This document shows positions 37,366 through 48,414 of a stretch of DNA of 64,000 nt, in pieces. The stretch comes from Tritrichomonas musculus (lineage: Eukaryota > Parabasalia > Tritrichomonadida > Tritrichomonadidae). How positions within the stretch are numbered: the first letter of the stretch is position 1; every line of letters starts with the position of its first letter. The translations under genes were made by a program, and so were the position numbers. Under the pieces are notes generated by a model. The model was given only the letters and a program-made list of their open reading frames with translations, searched no databases and was not told where the DNA came from. The stretch lies in assembly GCA_039105265.1 (NCBI GenBank), contig JAPFFF010000010.1, positions 2,666,001 through 2,730,000 on the forward strand, given 5' to 3'.

Positions 37366-37706
37366 GTAATCTGTAGTTTATTATTATCTTTAACTCGTCA
37401 CTTATAGCTGTCATTATCTTCAATTATCGTCTGCAGTTCCTTATCATCTCCAATTGAAAACCTATAATCAATCATCTTCTTCAATTCGTAATCTGCATTT
37501 CGTCATCATCTTTAATTCGTCATTTGTAGTTAGCTACTATCTTCAATTTGTCATCTGTAGTTGCCATTATCTTCAATTGTCGTCAGCTTTAATTTGTTAT
37601 TTGTAGTTTGTTATCATCTTCAATTCGTCATCTGTAGTCAATCATCTTCTTCAATTGCCGCCTGTAGTTCGTCATTATCTTCAACTCGTCATTTGTAGCT
37701 AGCTAT
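37366..37706. repeat. Minisatellite, about 31-bp unit, about 11 degenerate copies
   Basis: Successive units follow the pattern GTCATCTGTAGTT, two or three variable bases, then TCATTATCTTCAATTC. Most units are 29-34 bp and differ from one another by 3-8 bases, so the array is old. No long ORF crosses it. It is the only tandem array of this size in the window. Confidence 0.8.
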
Positions 37707-37859
37707 AGGATCCTATGTGTCAATTGGTCAGATTATCACATATTTATTTTATCACCTAAGAATAAATAAAAGCACCATAAAATAAAATAAGTTTCGAAGA
37801 CAAAATTAAAAATTTTTTTTTGAGAGCATTACGATCATTTTAAAAATAAACTCAATTAA

Positions 37860-39725
37860 GGGTGCAGTTTAACTATTTTTTTCTCAATCAAAATGGAATA
37901 TATCATGACAATATAAGAATATATTATTTATAATATTTTTAATAATATAAATATATAATTGGTAATATGATAATATTATTTAATCCAAATAAAAATTAAA
38001 AATATTAAATTGAAAGAAAAAACAACTTTTTCTTTAATTTTTAAATTAGTTAAAAATATAAATTTCTTATTTAAAAAAATGATACAATTCATAAAAATGT
38101 TATTTTCTTTTTTTAAAAAAAAGTTATAATTTTTTTCTACAATGAATTAATAATTTTATTGATAAATAAATTGATATTGAATATTTTGCAAGAACAACCA
38201 ACCCGGACAATATGCCCTGAATAATAACCCCTTAATAATAACCCCGGAACAATAACCCCGGAAAAAAAATTAAAATAAAATTAAAATTTTTTATTATAAA
38301 ATCAGAATTGAAAAATTTGAATAACTATTTAACACGAAATAAATAAAAATATTCTAATAAAAAACAGTTACTAATTTATGAAAATTTGATAAATATATTT
38401 CTGTACAATTTTTTCATTTAGTTTGTTAAATAATTAAGAAACTTTATCCTTAAAACGAAGATAAATAACATTTGGCCGTTTTCTTTTTTAAAAAATAGCA
38501 CCATTTTTTAAAAAGTTTCCTTTTTCTATATATGGAAATCAAAAAATACAGATTTGAAGAGATCAAATATACTTTAGACTCCAATGTGATTTTAAAATGA
38601 AAAATACAGACGTTTTTGGTTCAATGATATCTATTTCAAAATCTTGATTTCAAATGCAAACTTAGTTTACCAATGATATTTTATTATTTAATTACTCCTT
38701 GGCTATATCCATGGCAATTTTTAACTAAAGCTACTGATAAAAAATTATGTTTTTGAGTAAAAATTTCATTGAAAAAGTTTACTTTTTTGGACTGCAAAAT
38801 GCAGTTTTTCAGTTTTTTTCTCTTTTTTGTTCATTGAAACTAATACACTTGTGTGAACAACATCTTTCCAAAACTAAAAAAAAAAATACTGAGGTATAAT
38901 ATGACAACGTGACACTTATAATATTCAGATCGATTTTATGTGAATTCAAAAAATTCCAGAAATCGTTCTATCAAGTTATAGATATCTATATATATATTCA
39001 GAAAAAAATAATGAAATAGATCTTGGATTATAATTGAACGACTACATAGATCTGAAAAGTATATGATTTTTCGAGCATTTTAAAAAAATATGTACACATT
39101 AGATTTTTAACAATGAGCTGCAATTATCTTTCTATAGTTATTATATGAGTTGTTTAAAAATCTGATAGAACAATTTTTTGAAAAAATAATAAAAATATTA
39201 TAGTTGTCTAATATCATTTTTGATCATTTTTATCTAAAAAAGATAAAAATGATTTTTTCAATCTGTAATTTATTTAGATTAATTTTGATAGCATATATAC
39301 ATATTTAAACATATATATATATTTGTGCAATTCAAAAATTCCCTTAAAATCATTTTTATTTTTTCAGAATTATTAAAGCGAAAAATCATTAATTTGTTTT
39401 TTTAATTTTATATTGGAAAATAAATTATTATGATCTTTATATATTATATAAAATTATTATTTTTAAGTTAATTCTCATAAATTAAAGAGAAATATCAATT
39501 ATTTTCCAATTTAATTGAATTTTTTTTTCAATAAATTTGAATTTTATTTCATTGAAAAATCTAATATTAATTCAATTTTTAATTTATTATTATTTCAATT
39601 ATAATTAATTATTTCATACTTTTAGTAATGTATAATAAATAAATATACTTTTATAAATAAAATCATATAAATAGAAAAAATGATGATCTAATATTCGGTA
39701 AGAAAAATGTGTTCAAACTGCACCC
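37860..39725. mobile_element. TTAA-flanked non-autonomous element, about 1.87 kb
   Basis: GGGTGCAGTTT at 37860 is inverted at the right end (AAACTGCACCC, 39715-39725), and TTAA stands immediately outside both ends (37856-37859 and 39726-39729). TTAA target duplications are typical of piggyBac-like transposons. The interior is non-coding and holds a short AATAATAACCCC tandem repeat at 38204-38262. It is presumably mobilised in trans or dead. Confidence 0.65.
38204..38262 (+). repeat. Short tandem repeat, AATAATAACCCC type
   Basis: Three to four copies of a 15-16 bp unit containing AATAACCCC, two of them ending CCCCGG. It is conspicuous as a C-rich island in AT-rich sequence inside the TTAA element. 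Confidence 0.7.
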
Positions 39726-39727
39726 TT

Positions 39728-40588
39728 AAAGGTCGTACAACTAAATTGAATATAAAATAAAATTAAATAAATTTATATTTATCTTAATGAATAATTTAAT
39801 TAATGATTATATTATATAATTTATATATTTTGTATCATATATTATAAAATGTAATGGTTGAAATAAAGACTTTAATTAAAATTCAATATATATCGATTTC
39901 TTAAATTTTTGTATCATTTAAAAAATATAGATGTCATTTGAATGGGTATACTATGTGTTATACAAATAATATTTTGCTTTTTGACGAAATCCTTCAGTAA
40001 TTGAAATATTAGACTTTTTATATTTATGAAACCAATCAACTAAATCTGCATTTTTAGAAAAAACTGACATTTGATTTGGGATGAAATTCAAATATATTAG
40101 AAAGTAAATGCATATAAATAAAATTGTATTCTTCATTGGGCTCCTGTAACGTCCAATTTTTTTAAAATCATCATTTAATAATTCAACAAATTCAATTTTT
40201 CTAGATTTTTTGGCTAAAAAATGATATTTTTTTTCATTAATAATAACTATTTTTATATAACACTTAATGTTTTAAAAGCATATAAAAAGATATCAAAAGA
40301 ATTAATGATTAGAATAAATTATATAAAAAGTTATCGATATTCTAAATTTTTATAAAGAGTTATAAAATTATTATCAAAAATAATTAAAATAAATTGAGAT
40401 AAAATACTCAAATTTATTTTCTGAAGAAAATTTAATATATACTTATATCCTTTTAGTTTTTATTTTAATTTGAATTATGTACGATGCAAATATTTATAAA
40501 ACTAATTATTATTATAATAATATAATATAATTAGTTTAAACAAATCAATCATTGAGTTTTACTGTAAAAATTCAGTTGTACGACCTTT
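39728..40588. mobile_element. Short TIR element abutting the TTAA element
   Basis: AAAGGTCGTACAACT at 39728-39742 is inverted at 40574-40588. The left end shares the TTAA of the preceding element, suggesting that one inserted next to the other. The interior is AT-rich. A minus-strand ORF of 61 codons at 39951-40136 (MKNTILFICIYFLIYLNFIP) has a signal-peptide-like start and could be a relic. Confidence 0.5.
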
Positions 40589-41333
40589 TTTTCATAAAAC
40601 TCTTATTCAAAATTGAAAGTTTTTCTTTTTTCTTTCAATTTTTTTTTTTATTCGGTTTTGCCAATGTGTATAGTAACGAAAATAACGTATTTTTGATTTT
40701 TCAATATTTTGAAAATATCCACCCAATTTTTTATTTTTTTAAATTGTACTTTTAAAAATATTTATTAATATTGCAATCATGCTCTAATATTTTAATTTTA
40801 AAGGGTGATTTTGAACTTTTTTAATATTATAATAATGAGAATATCTTTCCTATCTAACATTATTTGAGAAAGAATTAATAAATATAATACCTAATTCTGT
40901 ATCATATATTGATATTAGCATACTCCTGTGGGATATATTTAAAAATGAACTAAAATTTAAGGAATTTTTAAAAAAAAATTGGTTTTTTGTTAAATTTTTA
41001 TTATTTTGGAGGATTTTGGTTAATTTTATTTCTTATAAATTGAATATATTATTTTTATTCATGTATAAAATAAAATGAACTGATAATTGCAGCAAACTAC
41101 TCGATAGGTGCATCTAAGAATTTCTTTTAAATATGGACCTCGATAATTTCATTAATACACTGATATTAGATTTGATATCAATTTATAATATTTGATATTA
41201 AACATATTATATATATTTGATATAAATAAATGAATATATTTGTTTACTGTCAATGAATATTTATATTAAAATTGTCATAAAATGTAAACACTTTTTAAAA
41301 GGTTGTTTCAAATATTTCAATATCTCATAAATA
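40589..41333. other. AT-rich host spacer
   Basis: No gene, RNA or repeat recognised. Confidence 0.5.
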
Positions 41334-41337
41334 TTAA

Positions 41338-42124
41338 GGACGTGGTAGGACCAAATATAATTTGAATTTTATGTGTAAATATCTCCTTAAATAATTTGTT
41401 ATTGTAATTCTAAAATATATTATTATATTATATATTTGATATTTATTAAAATAAATCAATAAGAAATGAGATCTCCTACGTATATTAAAGAAAAGCATCC
41501 AAATTAAAAATGACATTAAAATGAATAGAACATCAGAACGACTTTATTAATCAAAAAATAAATGGCTTTTATTAAATATATACATGCTTGCTCACTTTTC
41601 CTATTGACCAAAATTACATAATTTGAAAAAAAATTTTAATGATCATCAATATTCTGAAAAACTTTTGTTATACTTTTTTCTTAAATAGAGTTTAATTTTG
41701 GGATATTTGTAAGTTTACTATAATATTATTTATTGCATACATTAAAATTCAATTTTAATGAGGTGATAAAAAAAGTGGTTTTAGCCAAATTCATAACTTT
41801 CAAATGAATAGAAGTATGCGAATTCACAAATGTAGCACTTGAACTATTAATATATCAAAATTAAGCATTTGTTGAATATTTCCTATTGAGTATTTTTTTA
41901 ATTCATTTACTTTTTTATTCAAAAATTTATACTTCAGCAGGTCCGATATCATTAAAATTGAATGACAGCAAATTGTCTTCTGGGATAATTTTTGAAATTA
42001 TTGGTAAAATAGTATTATATATTTAAATGTTAATGCAATTTAATTGATAAAGTTTTGTGATAATAAATATTTAATGAGATATTTTACATACAAAAATGAG
42101 ATTATATTTGGTCCTACCACGTCC
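41338..42124. mobile_element. TTAA-flanked non-autonomous element, about 0.79 kb
   Basis: The ends GGACGTGGTAGGACCAAATA and its exact inverse are perfect for at least 24 bases, and similarity continues inward to about 55 bases. TTAA lies outside each end (41334-41337 and 42125-42128). The perfect outer ends suggest fairly recent activity compared with the other elements. No coding capacity. Confidence 0.75.
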
Positions 42125-42132
42125 TTAAGATA

Positions 42133-42339
42133 AACCTTGTTTTTTAATTTGCACCTCCTATTCAAAATAAACTATATTTTCTTCATTAATAAAAAGGTTT
42201 CAAAAAGAATATATGCATAATTTAAATAATATATATAATGTAGTATATTATTTATAATTTTAAAATAAATATAAATGGGTGATTATCAATATAATGCAAT
42301 TTTAATTTAAATGGAAGATGCAAATAAAAAAACAAGGTT
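42133..42339. mobile_element. TA-flanked MITE, about 0.2 kb
   Basis: AACCTTGTTTTTTAATTTGC at the left is inverted at the right with a few changes over about 40 bases, and TA flanks both ends, as for Tc1/mariner-type insertions. It sits 4 bp after the previous TTAA element. Non-coding. Confidence 0.6.
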
Positions 42340-42344
42340 TATAT

Positions 42345-43141
42345 ATTGATATATATATTCAAAAATATTGAGATATGAATTCAAAATACCCTCTGATTTT
42401 TTTTTTTCAATGCACTATTTTCTATTGATACTGAATAAATGAATAAATCTAAAAATAAAATATAACAAAATTTAAATAATTATATTATACTTTGAATTAA
42501 TAAAAATATAAAATATAAAATATAAATTTTTTAATTCCAAAGAACGAAATTCCATTTTTTTATTGAATGAAACCAAGAAGAATTATAATTTTGTGTACCA
42601 ACAAGATATACATTCATGAATTTAGAGAAATTTTAATGAATATAAGCTCTAGCATCAATTTTTATGTTAAAATAAAAATCAAACATTAATCATGCTGATG
42701 ATAGTAATAATGTATTATTTTTTGCTCATGAGAGTAAAATAGCATGCTAAAATGAAGAAAGACTTAAATACCTCCTTTGGAGTATAAATATAATAATAAA
42801 AATTAAAACAAATGCAAATATTTAAAATTAAAGAAATAATAATTAATTTTACTAATTTAACATCATAATATAAATATATAAAATATATCGAAAAAGCGAT
42901 ATCATATAAAGATATGAAAAAAAAATATTTTTATTAAATTGAATATTTATTGTAATTATTTTTCACAAAAAAAGTTTTTTGTTTACCGATGCATTTATCG
43001 ATTAAAATGAGACAATGTTAAATTCATTTTTTAATAATACATTAAATACAATATATATTTAAAAAATAAAGCAATTTTATATTTTTGCCGTAACTATACA
43101 CATTTTTGCCAACATTTTTGTCTTTAATCAAGTTAATTGTG
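42345..43141. other. AT-rich host spacer before the SANT-kinase gene
   Basis: No gene seen; homopolymer-rich. Confidence 0.5.
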
Positions 43142-43150
43142 TCACTTTTT
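43142..43150 (+). promoter_or_regulatory. Initiator-like motif of the SANT-kinase gene
   Basis: TCACTTTTT lies 30 bases before the ATG at 43180 and fits the trichomonad Inr core TCA-pyrimidine-T. Confidence 0.4.
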
Positions 43151-43179
43151 GAATGATTTTATAATTTGAAAAATTAAAA

Positions 43180-44346
43180 ATGTTTATGTCTTGTAATCAT
43201 AAACATCATGGATGCACTAAAAGAATGCAAAGATATCTGGCTAGAGAGAATGTTCAAAAAACTGAATGGACACCAGAAGAAAAAGACCTCTTAACGAAGA
43301 TTAAAGAAAAAAATTCCGATATTGATAAAATAACATTTTTTTTCCCCGGAAGGACCCCAAATGACATTAAAAATGAAATAAAAAAAATTGATAAAACCGG
43401 TCTTGCGTTTATTGGCGATGATGACGATGAAGCAGAACCACCTCCCCTCGATAATATTATACTTGACCTAAGCTTGAACAGTTTTCCTCAAATGAGGAAT
43501 GATACAAAGATTGATGCTCAACCTTTAGACTTAAATAAGCTTCCAGTCTTGAAACTTAGTCCAGAAACTCAATATAGATTATTCGTCACATTAAGTAATA
43601 CAGAAATTCTAGTTCCTATAAAACTAAATGGTTGCACTTTGGATGGATTCTTAAATCATGGCTCGTTTGCGGTTGTCGTTAAATATAAGGATGAAGCAAC
43701 TGGTAATTTTTATGCAGCAAAATTTATTTTGAAAGAATTCTTAGACAAAACCAATCCTAATTTCATCCAAGGCGAAACTATTATTAGATATCTCGATCAT
43801 CCTAATATTATTCAATTTCACTCATTTGTCATTTTAGAAGATTGCTATGCTCTTTTCACCAAATTCTATCCAAATGGCGACTTCCTTAATTTTATTAATG
43901 CTAACATTAATTTAGTCACTCCAAAGATGCTCATGCATTTTATATATCAAATGGTAGAAGCAGTTAAATACCTACATGAGAACGGAATTACACATGGCGA
44001 TATTAAATTAGAAAACTTCTTGCTCGATGATTCATACAATTTAATTCTTGCTGACTTTACACATGCACAGTCACCCTATCACATGATCAACTCAATTTAT
44101 GGAAGTGAAGACCATATCCCACCCGAGATTCTGGTGGGACTACCTTCAAATCCATCAACAGTTGATATTTACCAACTTGGAATCACAATTAAAAAGATTG
44201 TTAGACAGAGTCCTTTATTGTATGACAAAAATTTAGATTCTCTTCTAAATTTCGCAACCCAACCTGATCCAGAAATAAGGGCCACGCTTATTGATATTAT
44301 TGAGAGTCCATATTATCAAAATTGTATTAAGAATGAAAATCAATGA
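43180..44346 (+). CDS. SANT/Myb-like domain fused to a divergent protein kinase
   Basis: This encodes 388 residues. Residues 27-70 are a SANT/Myb-like repeat: WTPEEKDLLTKIKEK, then a FFPGRTPNDIKNEIKKI recognition helix with the usual spacing of aromatic residues. After an acidic linker, residues 153-385 form a kinase domain: NHGSFAVVV glycine loop, Lys181 in AAKF, catalytic loop THGDIKLENFLL (Asp274 and Asn279 present, HGD instead of HRD), and DFT (292-294) instead of DFG, then IPPEILVG. Core catalytic residues persist but the two substitutions make activity uncertain. DNA binding through a single Myb repeat combined with a kinase would be unusual. A second Met at residue 3 is an alternative start. 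Confidence 0.85.
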   Translation: MFMSCNHKHHGCTKRMQRYLARENVQKTEWTPEEKDLLTKIKEKNSDIDKITFFFPGRTPNDIKNEIKKIDKTGLAFIGDDDDEAEPPPLDNIILDLSLNSFPQMRNDTKIDAQPLDLNKLPVLKLSPETQYRLFVTLSNTEILVPIKLNGCTLDGFLNHGSFAVVVKYKDEATGNFYAAKFILKEFLDKTNPNFIQGETIIRYLDHPNIIQFHSFVILEDCYALFTKFYPNGDFLNFINANINLVTPKMLMHFIYQMVEAVKYLHENGITHGDIKLENFLLDDSYNLILADFTHAQSPYHMINSIYGSEDHIPPEILVGLPSNPSTVDIYQLGITIKKIVRQSPLLYDKNLDSLLNFATQPDPEIRATLIDIIESPYYQNCIKNENQ

Positions 44347-45254
44347 AAGAAAGTTTTAAAATTATTTATTTTTTTAAACTCCATTTTTTTTTTTTTTCTT
44401 CTTCTTTATTTACCTGTAGATGAGCTTAATATCATAACTCTTTCGATTAATTGAATATCTTTCTTTTTAATGCTATTTTCAAGTTTATAGATGGAGACCT
44501 GCTTTCTCATTCAGACTATTCTTCCATAAGTATAAAAGAAGCTTTTCTATTTTACTCATTTTATTAATATTGCAATTTGAGGGAAACTTGAAAATTACAA
44601 TTTATGAATACTAATTTAGAGTCGTCATTTTCAAAATTTGGTGCAAGCCTTAGAGGTTCTGAATAATTAATATGCAATTTAATAAAAAAGTTGGTTTATT
44701 TAAAAAGCCAATTAATTCTCATCATTCATAAACATCACTACATGTGTAATTAAAACAATTGTTTTATTATTCACAATTTTTTTGAGCTGATAATAAGCAT
44801 AACATGGTATTTAATGAAAAATGCTTTTCAATTATCTTTCATTGAAAATGTTTAAATGACGCTTCTTTTTGAATAATATCAATAAACTTTTTATGAAACT
44901 AAATTGAAAGGAATTCAATGAGGCCTACTTTTTGAGGGAGTTTTATGGAAAATTAAAAATAATCTTTTTTGATTTATTATTTGACTAATATTATATATTA
45001 TTATAAATATAATAATATTCTTATGGATATATATTTTATTTATTGGAATAAATGCATATTCTTATTTATAGAAAAAAATCAATTAAAAGATATAATAAAT
45101 TTTTTTCATAAACACATATAAAAAGAAGATAATTCACATTTTAAGTTTATTTTTAACTTTTTTAGACCAATATTGAATCTTTATTAAGTTTTTTATTTCA
45201 ATACATAAATAATAAAAAGTTTTTTATTTACAATATTACACTCATTTAGGTATG
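44347..45254. other. AT-rich host spacer
   Basis: No gene, RNA or TIR element was recognised between the kinase gene and the leucine-rich-repeat relic. Confidence 0.5.
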
Positions 45255-45520
45255 TTAAGACCAAATTATTCTAGTATTTGGTGGCAAACCTTTTCCTATT
45301 GATTTTACAGAAGATGAAATTGTAATCGCATCTAATGACAAACAATCTTTAAAAGCATCATCTTCGATGGATGCTACTGAAGATGGAATTGAGATTTGAG
45401 TCAATTTTGAGCATCCACTGAATGTTCCTTCTTCAATTTTTTTCATTGAAGAAGAAAGTTCAATTTGATGTAAAGACGCACACTTATTAAATGCGTATTC
45501 TCCTATTAGATTTGTAAAAT
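45255..45520 (-). pseudogene. Relic of a BspA-like leucine-rich-repeat surface protein gene
   Basis: Read on the minus strand, this gives about 3-4 TpLRR units: LIGEYAFNKCASLHQIELSS, MKKIEEGTFSGCSKLTQISI, SVASIEDDAFKDCLSLDAIT and SSVKSIGKGLPPNTRIIWS. The pattern (I-G-x-x-A-F-x-x-C-x-x-L-x-x-I-x-I-P-x-S-V-x-x-I) is the BspA/TpLRR type, one of the largest protein families of trichomonads. The frame is closed by a stop upstream of LIGEY and the usual long N-terminal array is absent, so this is a 3' fragment of a host gene; the ending TRIIWS looks like a natural end. Confidence 0.75.
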
Positions 45521-47080
45521 ATTATACAGCCTATATATTATGATCAAAAAAAGAGGAAGTACATTTTTTTGATATCTCCATAAGTAATTACTTATAAATA
45601 AAAAGCATGCTCAACTTTTAAAATTGGCATGCATATAATATTTTAATCAACAAACTTACTTTTCAACTTTTTATGATTTTGAAATGAAATCAATTATTTC
45701 AATCAGTATTTCAGTCATTTAACGGTACAAATGAAATGATTTCAATTTTACGTATAAAATGTTTTGGCTGTAAATGAAATAACTTTTTTATTGCTTCTAT
45801 GTTGTTTTAAAAAGATGAGCATGATTTTGTTTCAATTTTTTGTTTTCATTGAAATACTTAATAAATATCACAATGAAAAAATTTTGAAAAATGAAATAAA
45901 TTGATAATCAGCTTTACTAGGATATTTTTTATTCTAATTATAAAATATAAAATATTCTGCATTTGGTAATTATAAATTTATATAAATTAATTTGGCATCT
46001 CTTTTAAACATGGAGAAAATACAATTTTTTCACCATCGCCAAAATATGAAATTTTGAATGAAAAATGTAAATTGGACTACTCCCTTAATATTATTTTTGA
46101 ATAATAAAAGATAATACTAGCCATCTTTTCTTCATTTTCATAAATTCAAAGTGAAAATTTATTGTCTGATTGAAATTATTAAATATTTATATTTATATCT
46201 GAAATCTTGGTATAAACTAAAATAAAAATATGGCTGATGAATGAAAATGTTGATACCAAAAATAATTTATTTAAATCTAGAATGCTGAAAATGAAACATT
46301 TACGAAAAAAAATTAATGATATTGTTATAATATGTAACATTATATCATATTATAGGCATAATAAGGATTTATTCAGGCTTAACAGATGTGTTTGATTTTT
46401 ATAAAATGCAATTGTTCATGAAAAAATATTTTTATAATATTTATCTGAAGTTCAGCTCAATAAAATGAGATTAAACTTACTCTTATTTGCATTTATTAAT
46501 TTCTTTATTTAAATAAGAAAATCCTCTATTTTTTTCATGCTTTTCGAACATATTTTTTGTGAATATTTGTCATAAATTTGTCAAATTTTATCGAAAAAAA
46601 TATTTTTAAAAATATTCCACAGTGGAAACTGATGTACATATAAACAAACTGGAATAAAATAAATAAACAAAATTTTTATTTTAAAAATTATTTTTTTTCA
46701 TGGAATATACTCTGTAATGAAGAAAAAAAATAATGATTATGATTTTCATTTTTTTTAAAATGTTATTTTTCAATTATCTTTTTAAATTAAAAGTATTTTC
46801 TGATTTTAATATAAAAACAAATGTTTTATTCTCTTTTATATAAATAATTACCAATATTATGTCTAAACGGTTCAAAATAATATATAGAATTTCTTTGATA
46901 TTCATATAAATTAAGATTCAAATAAAATAAAATCATTAATCAAATAAAATTAGTATATATCAAATCTTTTTTCAAGAATGTCTAACCATAAATACCATTA
47001 TATTTGTCATACAAAAAAATATTTTGGAATCTAAAAAAAAAAACTTTTATCTTATTAAATTCAAGTAGTTATATATTTGC
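45521..47080. other. AT-rich host spacer before element C
   Basis: About 1.5 kb with no gene, RNA gene or convincing inverted repeat. Composition changes abruptly near 47081. Confidence 0.5.
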
Positions 47081-47288
47081 CACGATTTTTGCACTTCGTT
47101 CAAAAACCGCGTCAAATATTTCCCATCCGTGACCCCAGCCCCACTATGCCAGGTATGATCCCCCACTCCCATTAATGATCTTCCACTGGGCTGCTCTCAG
47201 GATTCCTCTCAACGCTCTGCTAGGAAGGAGGTCCCGTATCGTTAACATCAAAAAAGCTATAGAAAAAGTTGTTAATTGTGTGGTTTAT
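47081..47288. repeat. Probable left terminal region of element C
   Basis: This is a 200-bp GC-richer non-coding stretch (about 45 percent GC, against about 20 percent just before it) at the start of element C, with CCCCAGCCCCACTATGCC and CCTCTCAACGCTCTGC segments. Its inverse partner would lie beyond the window. A 62-codon plus-strand ORF here is not convincing. Confidence 0.45.
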
Positions 47289-47810
47289 TTAAAGGCAATC
47301 GTTTGCATGGCATTCAATTGGATAGTATATCCATCTTGTGTAAAATCCTATTCTATTAAATAAATGCTCTGCATATGAATCTAGAAATTGGTACATTCCT
47401 CTTTGAGGGTCCATTAGGGTCCAATCAATTGTGGTATTTGGGAAAAATTGAAAGAATCTGGTAGAAATGCTCGTAAAAAGATTTTCATCGAAATTGAATT
47501 TACATTTGACTATATCAAGGGTTGTTTCAAACATTTTTTGTCGAATTTCTATGCATTTGTGAAGTTCACGATAATAATTTCTGATAAATTCTTGCTTTGG
47601 GCCAATATTGAATGGTGTATCTTTTGCTGTTACAATTTTGCATAAACTCTGGTACATATAGTCATCTTCATTTAAATCTAAATCTTCTGGGTGTTTATCG
47701 ATAAGATCTGATAGGTTCTCTATTGGGTAGTTCTCTGTAGGCTCTACGTTGGACTCGGAGATGGCGAACATAAGTAAAAATGATGTGGTGAGGTGAGCAC
47801 GAAAAATCAT
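47289..47810 (-). CDS. Uncharacterised secreted or membrane-targeted protein, element C
   Basis: This encodes 173 residues. The N-terminus MIFRAHLTTSFLLMFAISES looks like a signal peptide or anchor; a start at Met14 would remove most of it. The rest is acidic and aromatic-rich (FIRNYYRELHKCIEIRQKMF; SISTRFFQFFPNTTIDWTLM) and likely helical. Unrecognised. It points toward the left end of the element, away from the other genes. Confidence 0.5.
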   Translation of the reverse strand: MIFRAHLTTSFLLMFAISESNVEPTENYPIENLSDLIDKHPEDLDLNEDDYMYQSLCKIVTAKDTPFNIGPKQEFIRNYYRELHKCIEIRQKMFETTLDIVKCKFNFDENLFTSISTRFFQFFPNTTIDWTLMDPQRGMYQFLDSYAEHLFNRIGFYTRWIYYPIECHANDCL

Positions 47811-47828
47811 ATTTTTTATTTGGGTCCC

Positions 47829-47895
47829 TCATGGGGGTGCCCTAGGTGTTGCAGGGGTGCCCGAGTTGTTGTAGAGGTGCCCTCTAAGTTTTTGG
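47829..47895. repeat. Three imperfect GGGGTGCCC repeats in the promoter region
   Basis: The spacer between the divergent genes holds GGGGGTGCCCTAGGTGTTGC, GGGGTGCCCGAGTTGTTGT and GAGGTGCCCTCTAAG in tandem, a period of about 19-20 bp. It may be a protein-binding array or part of the terminal structure. Confidence 0.6.
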
Positions 47896-47945
47896 GGTGG
47901 AGACCGTTTACCAAAAATCTATTTTTTTCTCGTTAGGTCATCACA

Positions 47946-47960
47946 TCACTTTTTTTCATG
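47946..47960 (+). promoter_or_regulatory. Initiator-like motif overlapping the start of 47958
   Basis: TCACTTTTTTTCATG matches the trichomonad Inr core and runs directly into the ATG, implying a leader of about ten bases. Confidence 0.5.
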
Positions 47961-48368
47961 TACAGCAGGAAGCAAGATAAGCAAAGTCTTAAGGTTTTCA
48001 GAAAGACAGTACGCAACTTTATTTATGATACAACAAGGTTATTGGAATTAGCTGATTCATTAAACGACGACATGAAAACAATTGAAAGACTGGAATCAGA
48101 AAATCGAAGGCTCACCGAAGAAAACGGCTATATAAATGATGAAATTGATAAAAATCCAAAGTCCGATCCGATATGGGAAATGATGGTTGAAAATGAGCTA
48201 AAAATTGATGAAAATCGAGATAAATTGGACGATTTGAAAAAAGAAGAAGAAAAAAAGAAAGTCCAATTGGAATCAAAAGCACAAGTATTGAATCAATTTG
48301 TCGATGAGTTACGAGATTGCTTCGTTGACCCACTAAATTTGAAGGAACCAGAAGATTCAAATGAATAA
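47958..48368 (+). CDS. Coiled-coil protein upstream of the giant gene
   Basis: This encodes 136 residues, highly charged, with continuous heptads from residue 35 to 125 (DDMKTIERLESENRRLTEEN; MVENELKIDENRDKLDDLKK). It is colinear with the giant gene, 46 bp upstream of it, and may be its partner. No family recognised. Confidence 0.65.
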   Translation: MYSRKQDKQSLKVFRKTVRNFIYDTTRLLELADSLNDDMKTIERLESENRRLTEENGYINDEIDKNPKSDPIWEMMVENELKIDENRDKLDDLKKEEEKKKVQLESKAQVLNQFVDELRDCFVDPLNLKEPEDSNE

Positions 48369-48414
48369 ACCATTTACTAGCTAAACTTTTTTGAATTATT
48401 TATTTGTTTAAAAA

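Noticed and set aside
29850-44346. Spliceosomal introns in host genes
   Set aside because: All four host genes are complete as single frames, and no GTATGT with ACTAACACACAG-type 3' motif was seen.
47175-47363. 62-codon ORF at the left end of element C
   Set aside because: It overlaps the terminal region and the tail of the gene at 47289 and shows no conserved feature.
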